Shown: in pieces, positions 1 to 12,200 of the stretch
Numbering within the stretch: position 1 is the stretch's first letter
Layout: each line of letters begins with the position of its first letter
From: Cercospora beticola
Taxonomy: Eukaryota > Ascomycota > Dothideomycetes > Mycosphaerellales > Mycosphaerellaceae
Assembly: GCF_033473495.1 (NCBI RefSeq)
Contig: NC_088936.1
Location: 4,092,001-4,156,000, forward strand
Reading direction: 5' to 3'
DNA: 64,000 bases
The notes under the pieces: model-generated
What the model was told of the DNA's origin: nothing
Database searches by the model: none
The model's input: only the letters and a program-made list of their open reading frames with translations
Made by a program: the position numbers and the translations under genes

Positions 1-524
1 GCCCATGATTCTACGTTCGCATATTGTTTCTCGGCGTTTTTGATATGATGCTGCAGACTAGCTACGGCCACCCCCAAGCTGCGCTCGATTATGGCTTTGC
101 TTTCCTGTAATCGCTGGGCCTGCTTCGACTGCGAGCCGCAGCCTTCGAGCAGACTTGCTGCCCATATTCTCCTGATCTTAAACAAGTGCTGCCATGATGC
201 CAAGTCGTTCGTGTTGGTGATGGTATCCGGGGCGGGTCCTGGGTTGAAGTCGTCGTCGTTCCCGAAGCTGTCTATGGACTCCTTCGCGGGACTGATGGCC
301 TTCTTCCCATTCAGCCAGCTCGAGTCGAACACGAAGAACTCATTCTCGGTCAGCAGAGTCTGCGTGCGGACCTGCTTGCCCTGGGCAGTGAGCAAGATCT
401 GAGCGCGCGTCTGGATGCTGGTCTGCGACGCGATCCATGACCGCACAGCTTCGAGGGTGCTGTTGACGCTGGGGTCGAGTCGCAGACACTGGCCAGTATG
501 TCCGATGTAGACGGATATAGACAT
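1..524 (-). CDS. ATG11: Autophagy-related protein 11, N-terminal part (runs off left edge)
   Basis: Atg11 is the scaffold for selective autophagy; it binds cargo receptors and organises the pre-autophagosomal structure. The reading frame opens at the ATG complementary to 522-524 and stays open to the window edge (174 complete codons). The N-terminal ubiquitin-like region is recognisable: MSISVYIGHTGQ, then a segment ILLTAQGKQVRTQTLLTENE with FVFD, which closely follows the family pattern. A helical stretch with Gln/Lys-rich character begins downstream. No intron is seen in the visible part. The gene is divergent from kynureninase and shares a 488-bp promoter region with it. Family assignment rests on remembered similarity of the N-terminal motif. 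The coiled-coil core and C-terminal domain lie outside the window. Confidence 0.85.
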   Translation of the reverse strand, partial: MSISVYIGHTGQCLRLDPSVNSTLEAVRSWIASQTSIQTRAQILLTAQGKQVRTQTLLTENEFFVFDSSWLNGKKAISPAKESIDSFGNDDDFNPGPAPDTITNTNDLASWQHLFKIRRIWAASLLEGCGSQSKQAQRLQESKAIIERSLGVAVASLQHHIKNAEKQYANVESW

Positions 525-1012
525 GCCTCGCGCCAGCGACGACCCCTCCTGCTGGCGCGACTACAAGTCGCTATAAGACTGCCGGTCGTGTTGATGTTCG
601 GGGAAGAGATTCTAGGTTGCGTTGCTGCCCAGGTTCGCGATCGAGGACCGGCTGCTCGTCACGGCGCAGATGACGAAGCCGACAAAGTTGCCTCAGGTTG
701 TCGCAGTGCGCGTTCGCCACGGATTCTTCCTTTCTTGCATCTGTTCTTGTTGAACGCAGAACACTACTTTGTACCAACACCAAAGGCAGACTCAAGTGCC
801 ATCGCCCAGTCAAGTCACACGGCAGGTTGTGTTGCTGGGCCACAGGCACGTTAATTTCGCCGGCTGAGGTAGGCAGATCACAAGACCATCCACTTCACGT
901 GCTTCTCTGTTTGCAGTGATCAGCAACGCTGTAACACGTGCAGTGCAGCATCGGACTGTCAAGATCAGGAGACGCCTGGGAAACGGTCTCCATCAGAATC
1001 GTTGTTGCTATC
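525..1012. promoter_or_regulatory. Divergent promoter region ATG11 / kynureninase with two CACGTG boxes
   Basis: No credible gene is seen here. Two palindromic CACGTG E-boxes lie at 896-901 and 935-940, 39 bp apart and 73-117 bp before the kynureninase ATG. They would suit a bHLH regulator; this is inference. Confidence 0.45.
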
Positions 1013-2473
1013 ATGGATCAAGCCGAGATCTTCACGCAGGCCTATGCTCAGGCGCAAGATGCACAAGATCCATTGGCGAGATTCCGTGATATGTTCGTCA
1101 TACCGAGCAGAGCAGATCTAGCCCGAAAGACCATCACCGCACAGCCAGACGAGATGGACGATGAGCCATGTACATATCTCTGCGGCAACTCTCTTGGGCT
1201 CCAGCCGACTCTCACCCGAGAGTACTTCGAGGAATACTTGTCAACCTGGGCTCAGAAGGGGGTATTTGGTCATTTCAAAGAGATCTCAGACACACGTTTA
1301 GCACCGTGGCTTCATGTCGATGATGATGTGCGTGCAGACATGGCTACGGTCGTGGGTGCGAAGACGGAAGAAGTCGCAGTTATGCAAACCTTGACCGCAA
1401 ACTTGCATTTTCTTATGTGCAGCTTCTACAGGCCGACGAAAGCGAAGAACAAGATTCTGATTGAGGGGAAAGCGTTTCCTAGCGATCATTTTGCAGTCGA
1501 GTCTCAGATTCGCTTGAACGGGTACGACCCGCGGGAGTCGATGATCTTACTGGAACCGCCATCAGGGGACTCACTACTCCTGCCGACCCAGCACATCCTC
1601 TCGACAATTGACCAGTATGCAGACGAGCTGGCATTGATCCTGCTCCCGGGAATACAGTACTACACTGGTCAGTTGCTTGACATCAAAACTATCACGGCGC
1701 ACGCACATTCAAAAGGTGTCACCATTGGGTGGGATCTAGCTCATGCTGCAGGCAATGTGCCTTTGCAGCTGCATGAATGGGACGTCGACTTCGCCTGCTG
1801 GTGTACATACAAATACTTGAACTCAGGCCCGGGTAGCATAGGCGGCGCTTTCGTGCATGAGAGACATGGCGAAGTCACAGCCCGGGACGACCAGTTCCAC
1901 TATCGACCAAGACTGGCGGGCTGGTGGGGTTCTTCGAAGTCCAGTCGGTTCGTCATGGCAAACAGGTTCGAGCCAATATCAGGTGCGGCAGGCTTCCAAG
2001 TATCAAACACTTCAGTCGCGGACACAATCGGTCTTCGTGCAAGTCTGGATGTCGTCAAGCAGACTTCGATGGCCGAGCTTCGCAACAAGAGCCTGAAGCT
2101 CACGGCCTACCTTGAGCAATTGCTGGATTTGTTGGCGCAAGACCAAGCACAGCAATTTGGTCAGGCGTTGTTCCACGTCATCACATCACGAAATCCGGGG
2201 GAGCGTGGAGCACAGTTGTCGGTCATGCTTCGACCTGGTATGCTCGATGCTGTGATGGAAGTCCTTGAACACGACGGCGTTGTGCTTGATGAGCGGAAGC
2301 CAGACGTGATTCGCGTTGCACCTGCTCCTCTATACAACAATTTTGAGGATGTTTGGAGATTCATGCTGGTTTTTAGAAGAGCTTGCCAGGATGCACGTTC
2401 AGGCGCCGTGAAGGGAGACAGCGCAATGGTGAATGGAGGCAAGGACAATAAAGGCTGGAGTGAGATCAAGTAA
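1013..2473 (+). CDS. BNA5: Kynureninase (L-kynurenine hydrolase)
   Basis: A PLP enzyme that cleaves kynurenine or 3-hydroxykynurenine to anthranilate or 3-hydroxyanthranilate plus alanine, on the tryptophan-to-NAD route in the cytosol. It is a single exon of 486 aa, which fits the family. The frame extends upstream to 938, but the ATG at 1013 begins at the usual N-terminus (MDQAEIFTQAYAQAQDAQDP). Diagnostic features are YLCGNSLGLQP near residue 60 and the PLP-binding segment WCTYKYLNSGPG, with the Schiff-base lysine at about residue 267. IRVAPAPLYNNFEDV lies near the C-terminus. The gene is divergent from ATG11. Confidence 0.93.
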   Translation: MDQAEIFTQAYAQAQDAQDPLARFRDMFVIPSRADLARKTITAQPDEMDDEPCTYLCGNSLGLQPTLTREYFEEYLSTWAQKGVFGHFKEISDTRLAPWLHVDDDVRADMATVVGAKTEEVAVMQTLTANLHFLMCSFYRPTKAKNKILIEGKAFPSDHFAVESQIRLNGYDPRESMILLEPPSGDSLLLPTQHILSTIDQYADELALILLPGIQYYTGQLLDIKTITAHAHSKGVTIGWDLAHAAGNVPLQLHEWDVDFACWCTYKYLNSGPGSIGGAFVHERHGEVTARDDQFHYRPRLAGWWGSSKSSRFVMANRFEPISGAAGFQVSNTSVADTIGLRASLDVVKQTSMAELRNKSLKLTAYLEQLLDLLAQDQAQQFGQALFHVITSRNPGERGAQLSVMLRPGMLDAVMEVLEHDGVVLDERKPDVIRVAPAPLYNNFEDVWRFMLVFRRACQDARSGAVKGDSAMVNGGKDNKGWSEIK

Positions 2474-3637
2474 TCATAAGTATTGTCGATGCGCTGCATG
2501 GCGAGGATAGTACACATAGAGTTCCTGCAAGGTCGTGCTTGCAGCCAGCAGCCTTGCCAAGACAACGATCATCCGATCATCCTTGCCAGCCTCATGCAAC
2601 TGCACCTCTATCATCGAAAGTGTTTGCTACATGATCTCCCGCAGTATGTCTTGTCTTTCAGACCTGTTATCCTCCACGCGACCTGCGCACTGCATTGCAC
2701 GTGGACACCGCGCGATCAGACGCGTCGGTGAATGCGAACACTTGCTTCTGACAGCGCGCGCGCAACAGAGAGGCCTCTCTCCAGTGAAAGCAGGACGTCG
2801 GCGAGAAGCGACATGACTCAAAGCGACCGGCATCTGGAGACCGTCGTATTGCCTTCCATGTGAAGACCAACAAGACTAGCTCGTCCAAGGCACATTCTGC
2901 CAACGAGACTCGTGATCGTGGCAGAGGCCGCCTGGAGGATTTGACTCCGCCTCAACCGAAGGCTGCGCAGCCAGCCGTTCGACACCACAACCAAACAAAC
3001 CTGCAGCGCGATTCCCGAACACAACTGCGAGGTTGCCTGAAGGACGTCGAATTAGGAAACATGATGGTTCATCTCCTGCAGTGTGGCCTCACCATTTGTG
3101 CGACGATGAAACGGGTGCTTGCATGACTATGCTTCGGCATCCTAGAAGACCGTTCCACCATCTCGGAGCAATCGCCTCCCACATGGTGCACCTCGCGGCC
3201 GCCCGTATGGTACCAATGATAGCATTCATATATCGGCTATGCGGAGACTGGGGCACAGCGCGGGCCTGCAGGCGCTCGCATGATCCACGCGGGCCTATGC
3301 CAGCACAGCCATATGGTATTATAAGTCCAAGCCAAGTCATCCTATACGTCTATGTCGTTAGACTTTCCTGGCTCCCGCTGTACTGAGGCAGCCGTGCACA
3401 GCACAGGTTTGTCTTCGCTTGTTTTCGATGGCAGCGGCTATGCTTCTGAACGAGGCTGTTCACTCCACTGGGCACAGTCATGACAGCCGTGGCTTTTGTC
3501 CCTGCCAGACTGTACTTCATCCTATCCTCTTCGTTGAATCTGTATCTTACACAATTGCGCACTTAGATGATACAGCGTTTGCACACCGACACAGCTGCCG
3601 CAGACAATCGTTGCGTGGCAGCAGCTTCACACCCACC
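2474..3637. other. Intergenic: kynureninase 3' end and RBR-gene promoter
   Basis: This 1.16-kb stretch has only short overlapping frames with atypical composition. An AT-rich TATA-like stretch (catatatcgg) lies near 3225. No RNA gene or repeat is recognised. Confidence 0.4.
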
Positions 3638-5552
3638 ATGAAAGGATTTCGCGACAAAGTCCAAGCACAGCTAACGAAGAGCAACAAGCCGCCAAAAATC
3701 GGAATACAAGAATTCGATCATGATGATTTTGGACTATTGAAGCGGTCCAACGCGAGGCTCCACCGACGAAATCAAAGCAGCATTAACCTCGATGAGCCTT
3801 CCTTGCCTGATGTGGTTGAAGGCAATTTCTCTCTCAAACGGCCAGCAGCGAAGCTCAAGAAACGTGATAGCTCAGACGATCTCATTGAACCAATACCTGG
3901 CCCGTCTTTGCCACAACAGAAGCTCCAAAAACATGAAGAGGACGAGGACATTATCGACGTAGCGCCTGGACCATCGGTGCCACCAGCAAAGCTCAAGAAA
4001 TGCGACTCGATGAAATCGGACAGCGTTGCGAGTGAGCCTGCAGAACAGGAGTACAAGATTGTGAGGATTCCGGTCGGCATGTATGGCTGGAGAGAGGAAC
4101 GCGTACCGGTCAAGCCGAAGAAGAAATCATTCGCGTCGAAGGCTTTCGGTAGCAAGTCACGATTCTCTGTGTTCGGCGGTAGCAAACAAGCAGTGGAAGC
4201 AGACTCGTCGGTGCAGAGCCGCGAGTCCGTCGGTCTCGCAGCTAGCCACATACCGGAGATCGACAATGTCAATCTGCACGAAGCAACAATCTCGGCGCAG
4301 GAAGATCGAGCTGCTCAGGATATTGCTGTCCCGAGGAAACCGGTTCCCAGGGAAAAGGGAAAGCAGCCAGCGATTGCAAAGGGAGATTGGTCTGAGTTCG
4401 ATCAGCAGCATATTCGATACGTTATGGAGTTGAGCAAAAGACTCTCCGCGAGTCCCGTCGACAGCGGCATAGGGCTGGAAGACGATGATAATCATACGTG
4501 GCACACTGCTCAGAGCAGAGCATCCATGAGTCCCATGGCTGGTGGTTCTCACCAGCCTGAGAATCCACAGGACGATATGGCTGAAGTACTAGCCCTCGAA
4601 GCCGCGTTACAACTTGAAATCGAGCAACGACAGCAAGAATGGGACAACCGGATGAAAGCTATCGCACTTCGCAAAGAGAAAGAACTGCAACGCATCCGGC
4701 AAGAGGAACTCGATCGCCTGCAGGCTCTTGAACTGCAGAGAGAAGAGGAAGCGCGTGTCGCCGCCGAAGAGGCAGAACGCAATCGACCACGAGGCTGTGT
4801 CTGCTGCGGTGACGAAAAGCCTCCCGCCGAGTTTCCCGCGCGACCTACAACCCTATCGTGCGAGCACGAAAACCACACCTGCGTAGAATGTATGCACAGC
4901 TGGCTGGCCGCGGAATTCGAAACAAAGGGGACCGAAGATCTGAAATGCCCGGAATGCCCTTGCAAACTCGACTACGATGACATTTTGGCACACTCGACAC
5001 CGGAGACTTTTGATTCGTACGAAAAGATGCTAACGCGGAACGCCCTCTCAGCACTCGACGAATTCGCATGGTGTCTGTCCACCACTTGCAATTCTGGGCA
5101 ACTGAACGTTGAAAATGCGTCCGGAACGTTCATGGATTGTGTCGGCTGCGGATACAAGCAGTGCCTGACACACAAAGTCGCCTGGCATACGGGTGAGACG
5201 TGTGAGCAGTACGAGTATCGAACCTCAGGGGCGAAGGCGAAAGACGAAGAGCGTGCGACCGAGGCCATGCTGGATACTGTTAGTAAAAAGTGTCCAGGGG
5301 CGAACTGCGGATGGAGGATACAGAAAATTGACGGATGTGATCATATGCGATGCAAGAAGTGCAAGTTTGAATTCTGTTGGATGTGCTTGGCCAGTCATAA
5401 GGTGAGTCCTAGACAGAAGATTGGGATTGTCGAGCGTATACTGATGGCTGTGGCAGGAGATTAAGAAGGTCGGAAACACGGCTCATCAGACTTGGTGTAA
5501 GTTTCACAGTCACAATTTGGACGTGGCCTGGCCGTTCAATGCACATGCTTGA
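3638..5552 (+). CDS. RBR-type (RING-IBR-RING) E3 ubiquitin ligase
   Basis: Exons are 3638-5401 and 5457-5552 (619 aa); the 55-bp intron is GTGAGT..GGCAG. The start is the ATG in a good context (CACCATG), although the frame is open further upstream. The N-terminal third is charged and low in complexity, with degenerate repeats of the type PGPSxPxxKLKK at about residues 65-125. A Glu/Arg-rich coiled coil precedes the zinc module. RING1 begins CVCCGDE near residue 387 and the IBR follows with CVGCGYKQC. RING2 is KKCPGANCGWRIQKIDGCDHMRC, in which the Cys after KIDG (about residue 567) is the expected thioester-forming cysteine. RBR ligases transfer ubiquitin through that Cys. A second possible splice (donor 5497, acceptor 5583) would replace the last 17 residues and end at 5657. 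The substrate is unknown; this is one of the expanded fungal RBR families. Confidence 0.8.
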
Positions 5553-5957
5553 AGAGGCGGAACATTGTTGATGCGCGGTATAGGTACTGCGGGACCACGG
5601 AGGACATATCATGCGCAGGCTTGGGATAATGATACACATATGCCAGCCGACTTTTGACAAGGCTGACTGAGCAAGTAATATTGGCAGCTTTGTATAGCAA
5701 GCAGTATCAATCGCTCGACATGCAAATGCTGTGCCCACTCGCTCTTTGGAGAGGTTCATCGTAGCGCAAGCTTCGTTGTCTTTTAATGAGGCGGTTGGCG
5801 TCGTCTCGAGTTGCATAATCCGTACAGCGTGAACAGGTCGACAGACGAAGGGGTAGCAATTCGGTCAATCGTCCTATCTTGGGCTTCCTGACCAAAGTTC
5901 GAATCCTAAAGATCCAGAGCCAATGATGACCAGCATACTCCATGACTACCCTCGCTC
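5553..5957. other. Tail-to-tail intergenic region RBR ligase / SEC11
   Basis: This is the 3' region shared by two convergent genes. The alternative last exon of the RBR gene (5584-5657) would fall here. An AGTTCGAATCC word at about 5897 resembles a tRNA B-box, but no cloverleaf can be drawn around it. Confidence 0.35.
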
Positions 5958-6554
5958 TTATTCTCTTTGCAGTACCACCGTCAAAGCCATAAATACCAAC
6001 ATGGCCGTCTTGAGCCATGGGTATTCGCTCAGCAGGATCGTCACGTATCCCACAAAAGGCACATATCCCACCACGCTGCCAACAACATCCTTACTCCTGT
6101 CGAGATAACTTTGCCCACGCGCATAGAGCTCCGTGTCGTCCGCAGCGTTGTTGTCGCCTTTCGTTAGGAGTTGTAGAGGCTTCGGTCTATGGTAAACCCA
6201 GCAGATTAGCATCCAACATTCTGTCCGGTACAGTACGTCTCAAGCATTGACAACTCACCCTCCTCCAAATCTCCTCACAACTCTATGCACAATTGGAATA
6301 TCTTTTCCTCGCACATTGTACACCACAACCTCTCCCACCTGCGTCTCCATCCCTCTATTCCACAAGAACAGCAAATCTCCTCTTTGAAATGCCGGCTCCA
6401 TAGATCCTGACAGAACCACGACGATCGGCGACGAGGAATCTGTGAATACCGAGAGGCCTTTCCAGAGCATGAACGCGGTGCTGAGAACGAGGGCGAAGTT
6501 GAGGACTTGGGCGGCCACCTGCCGGGGCTGCATATTGCCGACGGCACCGAACAT
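5958..6554 (-). CDS. SEC11: Signal peptidase complex catalytic subunit Sec11
   Basis: An ER membrane serine peptidase that removes signal peptides after translocation. Exons are 6259-6554 and 5958-6186 (minus strand, 72-bp intron with a GCTAAT branch site); 174 aa, normal for the family. One hydrophobic segment ([15 protein letters not shown]) precedes the catalytic domain. The nucleophile motif is [10 protein letters not shown], the catalytic His is in IVHRVVR, and the conserved acidic residues are in [12 protein letters not shown]. An open frame continues to an ATG at 6668, but the start at 6554 ([10 protein letters not shown]) gives the usual N-terminus. It is convergent with the RBR ligase. 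Confidence 0.93.
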
Positions 6555-7245
6555 GGCGGCGACTGTGGGAGGAAAACCGTCTAGCAGTTGCGTTTGGGGA
6601 ATTTGTTGCCGGGCTTGTCGCGAGAAATTGGAGGAACGATGTTGGTGAAGCTCGCGGAACGTGTCCACAGACAGCTTTCGGGGTTAGGGTTTAAGCTTAA
6701 ATCGGACCCTTGTAGGGCTTGGCGGCATGTGGTTCGTTCTTTCTTGCTCACTTCACTTGAGTTCCTCCTTCAACCTGCAGAAACACAGAGCTCCGGAAAT
6801 GCCGTTAAACAACACCTAACTCATCGTATTACATATAGTCAAGGAATCAATTTCAGGAAATGCACTTGGAGTTGCTCTATTCGAAACGTTCCTGCTCCGA
6901 ACATCAAGTACGATGCAGAGCCCGCCGGGCTGACATCCGATCTTTGGCGTTCATTGGAGTTCTCGACAGGTGAGGTAGGTAAGGTAGGTCTGTGATTGTG
7001 TCAGCCACCTATGCATACCTGTGTGCAGGTGAGCACAGCATGAGCAGGTCAAAGATGTGGAGTTGCATTATCATCTGAGCTCACTTGATGTCCAATTCAC
7101 TCAGTCCTAGGAGCTAGTCCTTGACCTGTGCCATTCAGTCAGACAGGAACTTGCAAACAACATCAACAACGCATGTGATTCTCCTGTGAACTCATCAAGT
7201 GCAACCGACACAAGGAAATTTTCCAACAAGACGTCCACCAGCAGA
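6555..7245. promoter_or_regulatory. Divergent promoter region SEC11 / PWWP-like gene
   Basis: No gene is seen. At 6966-6991 there is a short direct repeat of GTAGGTA-like units (caggtgaggtaggtaaggtagg). The function is unknown. Confidence 0.35.
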
Positions 7246-8743
7246 ATGCCCTCAAGCAAACCGCCGATCCCCCCGGGAACCAACTGCATCGCCTCCATCA
7301 AGGGGATCCCTTGGCCAGTTGTGATCTGTTCCGATGAGGTCGCTCCGGCGAAATTCCTTGCTATACGCAGAGAGCAAGCTCATATACCTGTGATTCAGCT
7401 GGGTCGATACAGATAGTGAGCAGCTTACTCCCGCATTTTCCTACCACTTCCTAACCATTTTCTGCAGCATTTTCATCCACAATGAGCTGCTTAAGCCTGC
7501 TGAACCCCACATAGATTACTTGAAGGGTCTCAAAGCCTTCGTAGACCCTGAAATTCAGCCTGGTGATGGTCCAGAGATCATCGAGGAAAAGCAGCGGCGA
7601 AGAGCGTTCCGAGACTTACAGGCCTTCGAAGATGACAGATTCTGGGCAAATTACATCAAGAACCAGTCTGAAGCGCGCAAGATCGAAATGGAGTTACGTC
7701 GAAAGCGCCACCCTATCCAGCAGACATATCGCGTGCCGAATGACAGTCTCCATGGCCGGCGCGAAGGCCACTTAGAGCAGCCCTCACCACCCCCAAAACG
7801 GCAGAGAGTTGACGTAGGTAGCTCTAGTCGTCAACCTCAAAGCCCAAGGTATGCCGCGAGAGCTGGTCTCAGCAAGAGTCGACATGATTCCGTAATGGAA
7901 ACAATCGATATTTCTCACGAGGATGAGAACAAGGCTTTCGTTTCCGGTCCTTTCCAATCTTCAGCACCAGCACCAACATCTTCTCGAAGATCGGACATCG
8001 ATACATTTTCCAGAAAGGTCTATCAATCTATCGAGAAGCCAAGCGAGTCCATCGGCGAACCCACCACAACCTCGTCGACAGAACCTGGACCACAGGAATG
8101 CCGCATCGTGTTCCCACACGGCGACCCGAACTGGCTCATCGTCAAGCGAAGCTTGATCTCAAAATGTCACTACCTCGCAGTCCGAGCATGTGATGATGAT
8201 GGCGCAACTGAACTGAATCTGGAAAAAGACGACCGCGCTGGCGAAACAAATCTAGCTGCTAGCGATATCGCTGCTGTCCGAGAATATTACAGTACCGGCG
8301 AAATCGGCCCAAGACTCGTCAACGATCCAGAGGAAGACCCCCAAATCTCCAGACTCGATCAGAAGCCACAGAGAAAATTCCTCCATGCTGAAGCGCTAGG
8401 CAAGGCGTTCGTGACAGCGGTAAAGATCGGAGATGAGCCTCTCCAAGAGCTTATCTACAAGAAGCTGGGTGCTTTGTATCCACTTACTCCCTTCGGAATC
8501 ATCATCCTGGCACGATGTGCCTCGGACCTTCCAAAGCCAATGACCGATGCACACCAGAATATTCTCAGCTTGATCACAACGCAGATCGTCGACTACTACT
8601 GGGTGATAATGAAGCAGCACTCAAGCTTGCTGCAGAAGATCCTTGAGAGCGACGATACGCTGCGTGCCACGGTCTTCAACAGGCTGAGGGATAATCCGCA
8701 AGCCGGGAAGCTCGGGCTGGGCGGTGTATTTCGCGAGGAATGA
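7246..8743 (+). CDS. PWWP-like domain protein with BTB-like C-terminal half
   Basis: Exons are 7246-7415 and 7468-8743 (52-bp intron with a CTAAC branch site); 481 aa. The start is the first in-frame ATG (MPSSKPPIPPGTNC). Residues about 14-60 (GIPWPVVICSDEV, then IPVIQLGRYRYIFI) resemble a PWWP-like reader fold that binds histone tails or DNA. A Lys/Arg-rich middle with a PPPKRQR stretch could be a nuclear localisation signal. From about residue 205 (CRIVFPHGDPNWLIVKRSLI) the pattern of a degenerate BTB/POZ-like unit appears, followed by a helical region. A chromatin role is inference; no catalytic motif is seen. The fold assignment is by eye and moderate only. Confidence 0.6.
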
Positions 8744-9223
8744 CGGGCGCCCATGAGCACCGACTGACACTGATGCGTCCACCGAGGCTGCGCTAGATAG
8801 CGGAGTCAATGCTCGTGGTGCGTGACGGAAAGAATAGAGAGCCCGACGGACGGCACGATGCTGCTAGGCTCCATGCAAACAAATCATTACGACCAACTCA
8901 TGCATGCATTCATTAACAACTATGCACTATTCTACATAATCATCATCTCTCATCAGTCCAGCCCGAGCCATGCAACAACCAGTCACGAACTTTTTCACTG
9001 TAAGCCTTCCCATCTGTCTCTTTCGAAACGCCCGTGTTCCCAGATGCCAAGGCATGCATGAATTCTTTTCAAAAAGTGATAGTACAGCGAGTCATTTCTT
9101 TACACACATACAACCGAAACGACGGGAAATCTCCCCTTCTTGCCAAATTGAAGGGCTCGCCGTCCTCTCCTACGTTCTTCCACCATCTGCCGCCATCTCT
9201 CTGCGTCGAGCAGGTGCCGATGC
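8744..9223. other. Tail-to-tail intergenic region PWWP-like gene / NOT1
   Basis: This is shared 3' sequence between convergent genes. It is AT-rich around 8890-8960. Nothing else is recognised. Confidence 0.35.
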
Positions 9224-12200
9224 CTAGTTGCGAGCACCGATCGGCAAGCGTCCACTAAAGGGACTGCTGCTAAGCGGTTGATTCGGGTGGGTCAGAGTCA
9301 CGAGAAGCTGCTCGACCTGTGGCGCAGCTCTGACCCAAGATTGCTCAAGCAGGTTGTAGTTCGGATTCTTGATCATCTCTAGCAACAACACTAGAAGTCC
9401 CCAAGGATGAGGACGGTCATGCATCATACGCTCGCAAATGACTCGCAGAATCTGCTCTTGCAGATCTTGTTGGCTCGTGCTAAAGATGTGCTGTAGAGCA
9501 GTAGAGAAGTAATGCGTGTGCGAGTTGACGTAGCGAAGCTGGTTCGTCATTGCCAGGATGAGATGGTAGCGTGCTCGTGGGCCGCTTTCTTGAAGCAGAC
9601 GAGTAAGGAGGCGCGCTGCAGCAGTGACAGACGAGAACGCCGATGACACTGAAGTAGCATTGATGCCAACCTCAAGGACCAGTGCGTTGATCAGAATCGG
9701 GCTAATTTGGCCATCCGCACGGTCCACAACAGCTTGCAGGAAGGCGAAGTTCTGCTCGCTCAGCTCGTTTGACTGGCAGACACGCTCCATGGCAGCTTTC
9801 ACACCAGCCTCTTCGAGTACGTTGTCAACATCAGAGAAGACCGATGGAGCAATGCGGACCTGGTCAAGTCTATTGATCTTCAGGCCAGGCGCAAAAGGAT
9901 TTGGCTGCGATGACTGAGATTGTGGAGCCGCGCTGGTTACAATGTTCTGCAGCTGGCCGCAGTGAGCTGGGATGATAGCATTCAGCTGCATGTGGTTCTC
10001 GACCAGGTAATCCGGGAAGTCGTGGTGCAGAATCATCATGAACTTAACCACCGCGCGATAAAAGTCCGGTGCTACTGCAGATAACTCTGTAGACGAGAAG
10101 ATGTCGTCTAAGTTCTGGAACAAGACCGCCAGCAGCTTTGTGAATTGATTCCATCCTCCGTTGTTCCGACCATTCACCAGGAAAGCCGGCACGAGGAGAC
10201 GATGGCTCAGAAGAGCGATCCATGCGTGAAGGAATCCAGGGAAAAATCGTGGCTGCAGCACTTGCAGAGTTGTGGCGATGACTCTGTTGAATTCGACCTC
10301 CTGTTCGGGCGTCACTTGCGCTTTGTGTGCGTCAATCTCACACAAGACAGCAGAAAACAACCTGAAATAGAAGCGGCTGTTGAAGCGCTCACCATGCTTG
10401 TTGTGGGCATCGTTCATAACCAGCACCGCCAAGCGAATGAAACCTTCGAGGTTCTTCGCCTTGTTGACGGGTCGGTCAGCGTCGGCAGGAGCCTGGAACA
10501 GCACCAACATGGTTACCAGCTTGGCCAGAGCGTCGACGGCGATATAGGCGATGTCAATAGTGCCGTAAGGCCTGCTGCTGACAACCTCAAAGTGCTCGAT
10601 TGAATACCGCAGGCACGTACGGAGGAAATTGAGGTTGCTCTCCGGGTCGGCAAGGATGCCTTTTTCGTGCAGTTGTGAGATGAACGCCAGATAGCGATGA
10701 TTCTCTGCGCCCACGCGCTGCAGCTTGATCCACTCCTCAAAGAGGTACTCTTGTTGATCGGCGTGCTTAGGATCAGTCTCTGGACTCGGCAAGCCATTGG
10801 TGTAGTTCGACGAGCCTTGCAGTATGCGCATGATCTCTCTGCCAATCAGTGCCTCTTGCGGGAACGACTGGGGCGAGCCTTCTGGACTCGACAGGCTGTT
10901 CAGCCACTGGGCAAGTGCCTCATACGATGATGAGAACTCAGCACGATGAGCTACCGCTTCCTCGCCCAGGAGTAGTTCTTCTACAATCTCCTTGAAGAAT
11001 GACAAAGCGACGGGGCGCCTCTGCTTGAGCGCCTTGCTAATCAATGAATCGATGTGCTGGACGTCAAGCAAGCTTTCACCTTGGAGAGCGATGGTGGCTG
11101 GCGCGTTGAAAATTCTGTCGTCCTCGACGGTAGCAATCGTCATAGTAATCTGTCGGCAGGCCTGTTGCGACATTCGGCACAGCTGGGTGAGGAAACGAGC
11201 GAGAACTTCGATTTCCAGTCGCTTTTGAGCTTCGCCATAGATCAATCCGAGGCAGTGGCTCGCGCACGCTTGCACTGTAGTCTCAGGTTGTGGAGCACTT
11301 TCGATCAAGACTAGTAGTTGTCCGTACACGCGCCGGATGGTGGCACCTTCGCCGATCTCGCTGATATGTTCTTCGGGTGCCTCTCGCGACGCTTGTTGAA
11401 GCTCAGACATCAATGTGATGATACGATCATTGAGACTCGCAGGATCAAGGTAGCCGTTGGCGCGTGGTAGTCCGCCTTGCATGCCGGGAATACGCTGTGC
11501 CTGACCTGGATGAGGCATCGCAGGCGCCTCAGCGGGAGTTGGCATGTTCGGGAGGTAGCTATCGCCGAGCACATCTGTCATTGCACGCGTGCCATCCTGC
11601 GAGGCAGACCCGGCATGAGCTGCTGGTGTGATGCGAGCTTGTCGACCGAAATCCTCATAGAGTGCCAGTTGCTGCCTGTTCAATCCATTTTGATCCTGTC
11701 TGTAGGGTTCTGGGATGAGAGTCGACCATCGACTAACTGGTACATGGGAGAACGACTCATTCGGCCGCTGATCAAGATGTTGCTGTCGCTCCGTCAAGGC
11801 TTCCTGCAGTTGCAAATCAATCTCCGCCAGGGAATGATCTTCTGCTGCTTGTTCCACAAGTCGACAGACTGTGTCGATGTTGTCGTTTACGAACATCAAG
11901 ATTTGACCTTCCGGCAACTGTTCGGGCAAGGATCGTCCGGCCAAGAGACGGATGTTGTTGGTGATGCTCATCCGCAGAGGCTCTTTGCATGTGACAAGAG
12001 CGAGACTCCCGGACAACGACTTCACCATCGTGTGAGCCGCATTGCGCATCTTCTCCACATCAGCCTCGGTGACGAAATCCTTCTGTATCAGTTCTGCAGT
12101 AGAAATGCTAGCAATGGTTACAGAACGCTCGACCACCGGAGCTATTATCTCGTAAATAGCCTGTTGTGCTGCATTGACAAAGATGGCCTTCATCTGAGCA

